Part shown: in pieces, positions 1 through 5,302 of the stretch
Position numbering within the stretch: position 1 is the first letter of the stretch
Layout: the number at the start of each line of letters is the position of its first letter
Source: Berkiella sp964606325
GTDB taxonomy: Bacteria > Pseudomonadota > Gammaproteobacteria > Berkiellales > Berkiellaceae
Length of the DNA: 5,302 nucleotides
Reading direction: 5' to 3'
Assembly: GCA_964606325.1 (NCBI GenBank)
Contig: CAZSGE010000103.1
Location: 1-5,302 of the forward strand
The notes under the pieces: generated by a model
Seen by the model: only the letters and a program-made list of their open reading frames with translations
Told to the model about the DNA's origin: nothing
The model's database searches: none
Program-made: the position numbers and the translations under genes

Positions 1-546
1 TCTGGTGATTTTTTTATTCATCATTCCGAGTATAAAGATAAAATTCCTGAAGGCCAAACATTTTGCAGTTTATGCTCAAGGCTAAGACGCGGAATTATTT
101 ATCGCTACGCCAAAGAGAATGGATTTAACAAAATTGCTTTAGGTCATCATCGCGATGATCTGATCACTTCTCTTTTAATGTCGATTTTTTACAATGGTGA
201 AATCCGCTCTATGCCGCCAAAGTTGTTGGCCGATAATAAGCAGGATATTGTGATTAGACCTTTAAGTTACTGTCAAGAAAAGGATATTGCGGAGTATGCT
301 AAACTTAAAGCATTCCCGATTATCCCGTGCAACTTGTGTGGTTCACAAGAAAATCTTGCGCGAAAAAGGGTCAAAAGGTTAATAGATTCGCTAGCCGCTG
401 AGAACCCAAAAGTACCTAGCAATATGTTGCGTGCGATGCAGCAAATTAGACCGAGTCAAATGATGGACAAAGATCTCTGGGATTTCAAACAGCTAGAAGA
501 TAGGGTGGTTAAGGATGACACAGGAACAAGATCCGAGGCTTGTTGA
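1..546 (+). CDS. ttcA: tRNA 2-thiocytidine(32) synthetase TtcA, 3' part (5' end outside window)
   Basis: TtcA is a cytoplasmic PP-loop ATPase with an iron-sulfur cluster; it converts cytidine 32 of certain tRNAs to 2-thiocytidine. The reading frame is open from base 1 and ends at TGA 544-546, giving 181 visible residues. The N-terminal PP-loop (SGGKDS type) lies before the window. Visible family marks, counted from the first visible codon, are FCSLCSRLRRG (residues 21-31, first CxxC), ALGHHRDD (46-53), MPPKL (71-75), VIRPL (84-88) and IIPCNLCGSQ (107-116, second CxxC). In the family, cysteines of these two motifs hold the Fe-S cluster. The conserved C-terminal end (PSQMMDKDLWDFK) is present, followed by a short unconserved tail that overlaps the next gene. 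The internal ATG at 178 is not the true start, because conserved motifs lie upstream of it in frame. Nothing suggests decay. Confidence 0.94.
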   Translation, partial: SGDFFIHHSEYKDKIPEGQTFCSLCSRLRRGIIYRYAKENGFNKIALGHHRDDLITSLLMSIFYNGEIRSMPPKLLADNKQDIVIRPLSYCQEKDIAEYAKLKAFPIIPCNLCGSQENLARKRVKRLIDSLAAENPKVPSNMLRAMQQIRPSQMMDKDLWDFKQLEDRVVKDDTGTRSEAC

Positions 547-2182
547 GTTACCAGTTAGGCTATCTACTTCAAAGATTTGGCAGATCCAACGTAATTATTT
601 TGCTTCTATGGGCATTCGTGCCTTTAAAGAAGAAGTTCCTTTTTATATTTCGAGTAATGCTTTTATTGGACAACGCTACGCTAATCTTGTCCTTAATTAT
701 ATTAAAGATTGGTTAGCGCTCAATCCTTCTCACCAAACTGAGACTTTTTATTTATTAGAAGTGGGCAGTGGCACAGGTAAATTCAGCTTTTATTTTTTAA
801 AATCATTCAAAAGACTATTAGCTGAAAATAACTTAGCTGACATCAAGTTTTGCTATGTTATTTCTGATATTACAGAAAAATGTATCACCTTCTGCCAAGA
901 AAATGAAAGTTTTAAAGAATATGGTGAACGCAATGAAATTGATTTTTGCACTTATGATGTAGAAAACGATACGGATTTTGAATTACGGATAAAACAGCGT
1001 AAATTTTCATCCTTAAAAGCTAAAACGCCATTGGTCGTCATCGCAAACTATACTTTTGACTGTGTTAAACACGATGAATTTGAATATGAAGATGGCAAAT
1101 TTTATGAAGTGAAGTTGGGGTTAAAAAGTCGCTATAAACACTTTGACGTTGAAAAATCACAGCATCTTGATGATTTGCGTCTTCATTTTGAGAGAATGGA
1201 AATAACCTCAAATATTGAAAATTATTACCCTAATCAAACTGCTAATAAAATATTATTGAACTATCCGAGTTATTTTGACAATAAAAAAACCAGAATTATG
1301 ATGCCTCTTGGGGCGTTTGATTTTTGTGACAATTTGCGTCAAATGACACAAAATAATGCGTTCATTATTGTCGGAGATAAGGGGCTTTCACAACCAGAAC
1401 GTTTTCATTTGTTTAGTGAAAAATATCGTTATAGTTATGATGGTTGTTATTCGTTTTTAGTGAATTTTCATGCTGTTGGTGAGTATTGCAAAATGCACAA
1501 TGGTGATTATTTGCTAACGAATAACAGTAATGATTTTAAAGTAAATCTTTACTCTCTTGGAACCCCATTCGATAAATTGACGCAAACCAAATGTTTCTTC
1601 AAGGAATCTATTGAAACAGCGGGTCCAGAGGAATTTATTTATTTCTTCGACGAGTTTTTAACAAGTAATTATCGATTTTCTCAGAAATCACTGTTGGCAT
1701 TTGTAAGATTCAGTGAATGGGATCCCAACGCGTATGCGATATTGCATGATAGAGTGCTTGATTTGTTACCTACCTATAATGCGCCATTTGTTGAAGATTT
1801 AAAAGATGCTTTAAACAAAGTTATTACGAATATCTATAATTTGAATATCGGTGATGATGTTTATAACTTAGCGGGTATGATTTATCAAATGTTAGGCGAA
1901 GATGAGCAAGCAATTTCCCTTTATAATCGATCTTTAGCTGTTTTTGGTGAAAGATGCGATCCCCACAGTAACTTAGGGACGGTATATCAAAAGCAAAAGA
2001 ACTTTGCCAAAGCACTTGAGCATTTTGAAAAAGCCGTACAGCTTGATCCCAAAAATCGTTTTGCTAAAAATAGAGTAAATGTTTTAACTGGCAAACCCTA
2101 TCTTGCGATGATAACACCTATCTTACGCGGTTTGTTTGTCTTTGGATTAATTGCTGGCGCAGTCTATTTGATTAGTCGCTAA
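515..2182 (+). CDS. MidA-like SAM-dependent methyltransferase with TPR repeats and C-terminal membrane anchor
   Basis: This 555-residue protein has three parts. The N-terminal half carries a class I SAM-binding motif, LLEVGSGTGKF (residues 80-90), then VISDIT (115-120) and VVIANYTFDCV (174-184) followed by FEYEDGKFYEV. The VIANY.FD segment resembles the ANE.xDA motif of MidA/NDUFAF7-type methyltransferases (Methyltransf_28), and similar uncharacterised TPR-methyltransferases exist in other bacteria. Residues about 447-516 form two TPR units (MIYQMLGEDEQAISLYNRSL and TVYQKQKNFAKALEHFEKAV). Residues about 533-553 are a single hydrophobic helix ending two residues before the stop, so a tail-anchored inner-membrane protein facing the cytoplasm is inferred. 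The substrate is unknown. ATG 515 overlaps ttcA by 32 nt; an AGGG element at 502-505 lies 9 nt upstream. The next in-frame ATG (608) would cut into conserved sequence. Co-expression with ttcA is likely. Confidence 0.88.
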   Translation: MTQEQDPRLVELPVRLSTSKIWQIQRNYFASMGIRAFKEEVPFYISSNAFIGQRYANLVLNYIKDWLALNPSHQTETFYLLEVGSGTGKFSFYFLKSFKRLLAENNLADIKFCYVISDITEKCITFCQENESFKEYGERNEIDFCTYDVENDTDFELRIKQRKFSSLKAKTPLVVIANYTFDCVKHDEFEYEDGKFYEVKLGLKSRYKHFDVEKSQHLDDLRLHFERMEITSNIENYYPNQTANKILLNYPSYFDNKKTRIMMPLGAFDFCDNLRQMTQNNAFIIVGDKGLSQPERFHLFSEKYRYSYDGCYSFLVNFHAVGEYCKMHNGDYLLTNNSNDFKVNLYSLGTPFDKLTQTKCFFKESIETAGPEEFIYFFDEFLTSNYRFSQKSLLAFVRFSEWDPNAYAILHDRVLDLLPTYNAPFVEDLKDALNKVITNIYNLNIGDDVYNLAGMIYQMLGEDEQAISLYNRSLAVFGERCDPHSNLGTVYQKQKNFAKALEHFEKAVQLDPKNRFAKNRVNVLTGKPYLAMITPILRGLFVFGLIAGAVYLISR

Positions 2183-2194
2183 TCAAATAGACTG
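2160..2194. terminator. Perfect 16-bp hairpin containing the methyltransferase stop codon, between convergent genes
   Basis: The arms CAGTCTATTTGATTAG (2160-2175) and CTAATCAAATAGACTG (2179-2194) pair perfectly around a TCG loop. The stop codon TAA (2180-2182) lies inside the right arm, so the last codons of the methyltransferase gene are part of the stem. The hairpin sits 9 nt from the end of the convergent TerC-family gene, a position suited to a shared two-way terminator. Neither strand has a T-run directly after the stem, so it is not a textbook intrinsic terminator. It could instead protect mRNA 3' ends. The structure itself is certain; its role is inferred. Confidence 0.5.
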
Positions 2195-2203
2195 GAGCGG
2201 GCC

Positions 2204-2932
2204 TTATTCTTTATTGCTTTTCTTCATGAGTGCTCTGAGTTTGAGATTGAGCATTTCTACGAGCACAGCATATGCCATGGCGAAATAAATATATCCTTTA
2301 GGTATATGCATATCTAATCCTTCACCAATTAGTGCGACACCAATTAATATCAAGAAGCTTAATGCGAGCATCTTAATGGTAGGATGCTCGTCGACAAAAT
2401 CGCCAATCGCCTTGGCAGAAAACATCATAATAAGGACAGAGATAACAATAGCAATAACCATGATGGAAATTTGATTTGCTAAACCAACCGCAGTGATAAC
2501 AGAATCCAGAGAAAAAACGATATCGATTAAGGCAATTTGAATGATAATACTGAAGTATTTTGGATGTCTGCCAACATGTACTTCGGTGCTATGGTGGTTT
2601 GGCTCAAACGATTGATGTATTTCGTGTGTACTTTTGGCTATGAGGAAGAGCCCCCCAACGAGCAATACAAGATCTCTTCCTGAGAGGGCTTGATTAAATA
2701 CTGTGAATAAAGGTGTTGTAAGATGAATAAGCCAGACTAACGAGAATAGCAACAAGATCCGGGTTCCCATTGCCAAGCCTAGCCCAAGCACTCTAGCTGA
2801 TTGTCTTTGATGTTTGGGGAGTCTGCCAACGAGAATCGTTATCATGATGATATTGTCGATACCCAGGACAATTTCGAGGGCTGTTAGAGTGATAAGTGCG
2901 AACCACGCCTGGGGATCATTCAGCCAATACAT
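2204..2932 (-). CDS. TerC family inner-membrane protein (YgdQ-like), probable metal ion (Mn2+) exporter
   Basis: This 242-residue integral membrane protein closely resembles E. coli YgdQ in length and sequence. TerC relatives such as E. coli Alx and B. subtilis MeeF/MeeY are linked to manganese export; for this member that function is an inference. Numbered from the ATG, the first helix has ALEIVLGIDN (E20, D26, N27), and the second half repeats the pattern as LIDIVFSLDSVITAVG (D137, D143). Acidic residues in these paired membrane segments are the family hallmark. Also visible are GRDLVLLVGGLFLI (85-98), KMLALSFLILIG (187-198) and HIPKGYIYFAM (209-219), all YgdQ-like. About seven membrane segments are expected. 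Two starts are adjacent: GTG at 2935-2933 (AAGG 7 nt upstream) and ATG at 2932-2930 (10 nt). ATG was chosen, and the choice changes one residue. The gene is monocistronic with its own upstream promoter. Confidence 0.94.
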   Translation of the reverse strand: MYWLNDPQAWFALITLTALEIVLGIDNIIMITILVGRLPKHQRQSARVLGLGLAMGTRILLLFSLVWLIHLTTPLFTVFNQALSGRDLVLLVGGLFLIAKSTHEIHQSFEPNHHSTEVHVGRHPKYFSIIIQIALIDIVFSLDSVITAVGLANQISIMVIAIVISVLIMMFSAKAIGDFVDEHPTIKMLALSFLILIGVALIGEGLDMHIPKGYIYFAMAYAVLVEMLNLKLRALMKKSNKE

Positions 2933-2944
2933 CACTTGGTTACC

Positions 2945-2964
2945 TTATAGGTTTTTATAGGTTC
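2945..2964. repeat. Two tandem 10-bp copies in the TerC-gene leader
   Basis: TTATAGGTTT (2945-2954) is followed directly by TTATAGGTTC (2955-2964), a tandem repeat with one mismatch and a period of about one helical turn. It lies between the predicted promoter and the start codon of the TerC-family gene, and its distal end overlaps the AAGG ribosome-binding element (2943-2946). It could be a binding site in the leader or mere low-complexity AT-rich sequence. No regulator is identified. Confidence 0.3.
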
Positions 2965-2981
2965 ACATCGTTATCTTTCAA

Positions 2982-3009
2982 AGTATAAAATTTAATTAAT
3001 TTTGGTCAA
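2982..3009 (-). promoter_or_regulatory. Sigma70-like promoter of the TerC-family gene
   Basis: Read on the - strand, TTGACC (-35, 3004-3009) is separated by 16 nt of AT-rich sequence from TATACT (-10, 2982-2987). Each box matches five of six consensus positions. Transcription would start near 2975 and leave a leader of about 40 nt before the TerC-family start codon. No manganese-type (yybP-ykoY) riboswitch could fit in so short a leader. Confidence 0.6.
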
Positions 3010-3018
3010 ATAACTATT

Positions 3019-3047
3019 TTGCTGATCGAACATCTCCCTTTTATGGT
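3019..3047 (+). promoter_or_regulatory. Possible promoter of the small secreted protein gene
   Basis: TTGCTG (3019-3024) and TATGGT (3042-3047) are separated by 17 nt and match the sigma70 boxes at four of six positions each. Transcription would start near 3054, giving a leader of about 50 nt before the ATG at 3104. The boxes are imperfect, and a TATATT at 3069-3074 is a rival -10 without a clear -35. The site is divergent from the TerC-gene promoter. Confidence 0.3.
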
Positions 3048-3099
3048 GTGAGAACAAAAGAGTGGTTCTATATTTATGAAAGAGGATACAAGGGAGATG
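3031..3099 (+). repeat. Perfect 10-bp inverted repeat whose right arm holds a Shine-Dalgarno sequence
   Basis: CATCTCCCTT (3031-3040) is the exact reverse complement of AAGGGAGATG (3090-3099). The right arm contains the AGGGAG ribosome-binding site (3091-3096), 7 nt before the ATG of the small secreted protein. If a transcript begins before 3031, the arms could pair and hide that site. If it starts near 3054, the left arm is outside the RNA and would act only as DNA. A minor nested hairpin, AGAAC (3051-3055) with GTTCT (3065-3069), lies between the arms. Confidence 0.45.
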
Positions 3100-3103
3100 A
3101 TCC

Positions 3104-3379
3104 ATGCTTCGTTACACACTTAGTATATTAACAGTGCTTAGTCTCGGCTATTCGAGCATTTCATCAGCCGATTCGAATATGTTTAAAAAATATAGCTCGG
3201 ATCTGGGTGGGTATCAGGAATACAGAACTAGTGGCTATAACATTCAACCCAATAGACCGGGTGTTTGGGATAGAGGGTGCAGAATGGATAATTATTATTG
3301 CGTAGCACAATTAGAGCGCTGCAAAAATTATGAAGGGGTGGTTTTCACGGAGCCCAATATTTTACAAAATCATCGTTAA
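3104..3379 (+). CDS. Small secreted protein with three evenly spaced cysteines, function unknown
   Basis: I do not recognise this 91-residue protein. It begins with a typical Sec signal peptide: a short basic start (MLRY), a hydrophobic core (TLSILTVLSLG) and a likely signal peptidase I site after SSA at residue 22. There is no lipobox cysteine. The mature part of about 69 residues is rich in Tyr, Asn, Arg and Gly. It has cysteines at 59, 66 and 73, exactly seven residues apart, within CRMDNYYCVAQLERC. The odd number leaves one cysteine free for a partner, a dimer or a ligand. The start is backed by a strong AGGGAG ribosome-binding site 7 nt upstream. The gene stands alone between a divergent TerC-family gene and a convergent sodium channel gene, with its own hairpin after the TAA. 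Periplasmic or extracellular location is inferred. Confidence 0.7.
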   Translation: MLRYTLSILTVLSLGYSSISSADSNMFKKYSSDLGGYQEYRTSGYNIQPNRPGVWDRGCRMDNYYCVAQLERCKNYEGVVFTEPNILQNHR

Positions 3380-3385
3380 TGCTTT

Positions 3386-3423
3386 CACGACCAGGTGTAC
3401 TCTGATGTTAATTCCTGGTCGTG
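3386..3423. terminator. Hairpin between convergent genes, probable terminator
   Basis: CACGACCAGG (3386-3395) pairs perfectly with CCTGGTCGTG (3414-3423) across an 18-nt loop. On the + strand it is followed by TTAAAATTTATCTTTT, a broken T-rich stretch, and begins 6 nt after the small secreted gene's stop. On the - strand it lies directly after the sodium channel stop codon, but the next bases are AAAGC rather than T's. It probably ends the + transcript and may also serve the - strand gene. Confidence 0.55.
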
Positions 3424-4287
3424 TTAAAATTTATCTTTTAGATTTGATTGCCCAGGATGTAAAGAGTTTATTTGTTCTTGGATTTGAACGATTCGCTCAA
3501 GCAAGATCTTGAAATCCTTTTGAGTCATGGGCATATTTTCATCAATGCCGCTCTCTTTTGCTTCTAGCTTTTGTGCCATTTGCATTGAATCTACAATAAT
3601 ACCGATAAAAAAGTTGAGAACGGCGAAGCTAGTAATAATGATAAATGGAAGAAAAAACATCCACGCCCAGGGGAAGAGTTCCATGGTGGGGCGCACAACC
3701 CCCATAGACCAGCTTTCTAGCGTCATAATCTGGAAGAGGGTATAAGCTGAAGCGCTCAAAGAACCAAACCATTCTTGCATATTGGCGTTAGGGTGGGTTC
3801 CAAATAGCTTTGTTGCAAGAACAGAGCACACATAGAAAATCAGGGCGAGTACCCCCACGACCGACACCATACCGGGTATAGAATGCCCAATAGCTGAGAT
3901 GACACGTCGCATTTGGGGTACAACTGAGATCAGTCGTAGCACCCTTAAAATTCTTAAAGTACGTAAAACTGCTAATGGGCCGCTCGTGGGAGCCCAGGCA
4001 ATGGCGATGATAACGAAGTCAAATATATTCCAGCCGGATCGAAAAAATGATAAACGGTAAGCAAAGAACTTTAATGCTATCTCTATGGTAAATGCTATTA
4101 ATATCACCTTATCTATCCAATAAAGTTCATTGCCATAAGTCGCAATCATTTTTTGGTCAGTTTCTAAGCCTAAACTTACCGCGTTTATAAGGATAAGCGT
4201 GATAATAAAGGTTATGAACCGATTTCCCTCTACCAGATTAGCGATGTACGCTCTTTTGCCACTGAGTACCAAATTAGATGGATACAT
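3424..4287 (-). CDS. Bacterial voltage-gated sodium channel (NavBac/NaChBac family)
   Basis: This 287-residue subunit has one six-helix domain of the kind that forms homotetrameric Na+ channels in the inner membrane. S1 is about residues 23-41, S2 55-78 and S3 86-99 (WNIFDFVIIAIAWAP, with D90). S4 spans 105-123 with gating arginines R109, R112, R115 and R118 at three-residue spacing. The S4-S5 linker has VPQMRRVI and IPGM. The selectivity filter TLESWSM (189-195) is identical to that of NavAb, followed by VVRPTMELFPWAW; Glu191 is the key ion-binding residue. S6 is about 207-236, and the C-terminus (about 255-275) looks like the coiled coil typical of the family. Length is normal and no motif is broken. 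The ribosome-binding site is weak (AAGAACAAG before ATG). Homologues in alkaliphilic Bacillus support motility and pH response; the role here is unknown. It is convergent to the small secreted protein gene. Confidence 0.96.
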   Translation of the reverse strand: MYPSNLVLSGKRAYIANLVEGNRFITFIITLILINAVSLGLETDQKMIATYGNELYWIDKVILIAFTIEIALKFFAYRLSFFRSGWNIFDFVIIAIAWAPTSGPLAVLRTLRILRVLRLISVVPQMRRVISAIGHSIPGMVSVVGVLALIFYVCSVLATKLFGTHPNANMQEWFGSLSASAYTLFQIMTLESWSMGVVRPTMELFPWAWMFFLPFIIITSFAVLNFFIGIIVDSMQMAQKLEAKESGIDENMPMTQKDFKILLERIVQIQEQINSLHPGQSNLKDKF

Positions 4288-4340
4288 GCTTGTTCTTATT
4301 TATAGTGGTTAATATAAATAGGGTGATTCCTGAGCAAGAT

Positions 4341-4359
4341 AAAAATCCTCAGAGAGGAT
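4341..4359 (-). terminator. Short hairpin plus T-run upstream of the sodium channel gene
   Basis: On the - strand ATCCTC, loop TCT, GAGGAT (4359-4345) is followed by a run of five T's (4345-4341). This has the form of a small intrinsic terminator. No - strand gene ends just before it, and the convincing terminator of the permease gene lies further upstream at 4519-4552. It might be a backup terminator, a leader attenuator of the channel gene or the end of a small RNA. The stem is only 6 bp, so chance is possible. Confidence 0.3.
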
Positions 4360-4456
4360 GGTGCATTATTAATTTTAATCAGCCAGAAGATATTACGCCA
4401 ATCGACACAAGATGATTATGTCGCTATGGGCTAATTTTAACCAGGAAGTAGATGTG

Positions 4457-4540
4457 ATGAAATCGTCCAATACGAACAGAGAAATAGTCAAAAAAGTTGA
4501 AGAAGGCGTTATGGAGAAAAACACCAGACATTTCAGATAA
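4457..4540 (+). CDS. Marginal small reading frame in the spacer, 27 residues
   Basis: ATG 4457 to TAA 4538-4540 encodes a very charged 27-residue peptide starting MKSSNTNREIVKKVEEG. An AGGAAG element (4443-4448) lies 8 nt upstream, which is good spacing. The same frame could begin earlier at ATG 4412 for 42 residues, without a clear ribosome-binding site. The stop lies inside the permease-gene hairpin. I recognise no family and see no + strand promoter. The rest of the 279-bp spacer (4288-4566) contains only hairpins. It may be a chance frame or a remnant. Confidence 0.15.
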   Translation: MKSSNTNREIVKKVEEGVMEKNTRHFR

Positions 4541-4552
4541 TGTCTGGTGTTT
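4519..4552 (-). terminator. Intrinsic terminator of the NCS2 permease gene
   Basis: AACACCAGACATTT-side bases 4519-4532 pair with 4539-4552 in a 14-bp stem (core ACACCAGACAT / ATGTCTGGTGT) around a 6-nt loop. Read on the - strand, the stem runs into TTTTT (4521-4517) and then CTCC, a classic Rho-independent layout 14 nt after the permease stop codon. On the + strand only TTT follows, so it acts mainly for the - strand. Confidence 0.78.
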
Positions 4553-4566
4553 AATCAGATTAACCG

Positions 4567-5302
4567 CTAAACGACAGCTGGCTTGCTCTCTTTATCCTCT
4601 GGCAGCAATATATTCAACAAGACACCAGAAAGACCACCTAAACCAATACCGCTAATCACAAAATTATCAGCGCCAAGGGTTAAGCCACCCACAGGAATAA
4701 CAAGAACAATACCCACAATCGTCATATTGCGTGGGCTCATTAAATCGTATTGGCTTTGCATCAGAAGGTGTAAGCCAGTAACGGTTATGGCACCAAAAAG
4801 GAGCACTAACACACCACCCATAACAGGGGTAGGAACGGTATGTAAGAAAGCACCAACTTTACCAACAAAAGCTAAGCAGATTGCAGCAAGGCTGGCCCAA
4901 GTCATAATCCCAGGGTTATAAGTTTTAGTAATCGCAACGCCCGCTGTCACTTCAGCATAGGTAATGCTTGGGGGGCCACCGATAGAAGAAGCAACCATGG
5001 TCGCGACGCCATCGCCGAGTAAGCTTCTATGTAAACCAGGGTAGCGAATATAGTTACGACGCGTAATGCCGCCAATCGCAACGATGTCGCCAATATGTTC
5101 AATTGCAGAAACAGCAGCAATTGGGATCATTAATAGAGCGCATTGCCAATTCACTTGTGGAGTTTTGAATTCAGGAATTTGAAACCAACTCGCTTGTGAA
5201 ACGGCAGTAAAATCAACAATACCTAACCATAGGCTGGCGATATAACCGAACACGATACCTACTAAGATAGGGATGAGGGCAATACGACCTTTACCAAATA
5301 AG
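4567..5302 (-). CDS. NCS2 family uracil/xanthine permease, C-terminal part (5' end outside window)
   Basis: This inner-membrane symporter takes up a nucleobase with protons. The frame is open from the right edge to TAG at 4569-4567, giving 244 visible residues, roughly the last 55-60% of a UraA-sized protein. The family's usual N-terminal half is beyond the window. Visible marks, counted from the edge, are FGKGRIALIPILVG (2-15), AIEHIGDIVAIGGI (66-79), PGLHRSLLGDGVAT (88-101), GGPPSITYAEVTAG (108-121), VGKVGAF (146-152), VPTPVMGGVLVLLFG (156-170) and SPRNMTIV (189-196). E68 and E117 correspond to the substrate-binding glutamates E241 and E290 of UraA. UraA's H245 position is Asp (D72), as in xanthine/urate members, so the exact substrate is open. 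An internal GTG at 5253 is not the start, because homologous sequence continues upstream. A strong terminator follows. Confidence 0.94.
   Translation of the reverse strand, partial: LFGKGRIALIPILVGIVFGYIASLWLGIVDFTAVSQASWFQIPEFKTPQVNWQCALLMIPIAAVSAIEHIGDIVAIGGITRRNYIRYPGLHRSLLGDGVATMVASSIGGPPSITYAEVTAGVAITKTYNPGIMTWASLAAICLAFVGKVGAFLHTVPTPVMGGVLVLLFGAITVTGLHLLMQSQYDLMSPRNMTIVGIVLVIPVGGLTLGADNFVISGIGLGGLSGVLLNILLPEDKESKPAVV

Noticed and set aside
1824..2015. 63-residue - strand frame inside the methyltransferase gene
   Set aside because: It lies opposite the TPR region of a well-supported gene and shows no recognisable features or ribosome-binding site.
2936..3103. Manganese (yybP-ykoY) riboswitch before the TerC-family gene
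   Set aside because: The predicted leader is only about 40 nt and the conserved riboswitch loop sequences were not found on the - strand.
3330..3512. 60-residue + strand frame spanning the end of the secreted protein gene
   Set aside because: It crosses a hairpin and runs antisense into the sodium channel's coiled-coil region, with no protein family signal.
3527..3745. 72-residue + strand frame opposite the sodium channel
   Set aside because: It is antisense to the conserved filter and S6 coding sequence, so its openness is a by-product.
4583..4921. 112-residue + strand frame opposite the permease
   Set aside because: It is rich in Pro, Thr and Ile as expected for the complement of membrane-protein codons, and is antisense to strong NCS2 motifs.
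1..5302. Defence island, CRISPR array, mobile element or phage region
   Set aside because: There are no array-like repeats, transposase, integrase, nuclease or phage genes; all long genes are housekeeping, transport or single uncharacterised proteins.

Overview
The window looks like an ordinary chromosomal stretch of a moderately AT-rich gammaproteobacterium. TtcA, the YgdQ-type TerC protein and the NCS2 permease all read like gammaproteobacterial versions. The base composition, the spacer-rich layout and an uncharacterised TPR-methyltransferase would fit a Legionella/Coxiella-like or aquatic lineage, but that placement is only an inference. There are no tRNA or rRNA genes, CRISPR arrays, transposases or phage genes.

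Layout, left to right. (1) Positions 1-546 hold the 3' part of ttcA, the tRNA 2-thiocytidine synthase, on the + strand. (2) Overlapping it by 32 nt is a 555-residue protein (515-2182, +). It has a MidA-like SAM-methyltransferase domain, two TPRs and a C-terminal membrane anchor. The two genes probably form an operon, and it closes with a perfect hairpin that contains the stop codon. (3) A convergent TerC/YgdQ-type membrane protein lies on the - strand (2204-2932), with a good sigma70-like promoter of its own. (4) Divergent from it is a 91-residue secreted protein (3104-3379, +) with three evenly spaced cysteines. Its Shine-Dalgarno sequence is part of a perfect 10-bp inverted repeat. (5) Convergent to that is a complete NavBac-type voltage-gated sodium channel (3424-4287, -). 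(6) A 279-bp spacer follows, with two hairpins and only marginal short reading frames. (7) The last gene is the 3' part of an NCS2 nucleobase permease (4567 to the window edge, -), which has a strong terminator.

The genes do not form one pathway. ttcA and the methyltransferase may be co-expressed. The TerC protein, sodium channel and nucleobase permease are separately transcribed inner-membrane transport genes, each closed by its own hairpin. I see no convincing multi-gene novel system. The least described items are the tail-anchored methyltransferase-TPR protein and the small cysteine-containing secreted protein with its possible leader control.
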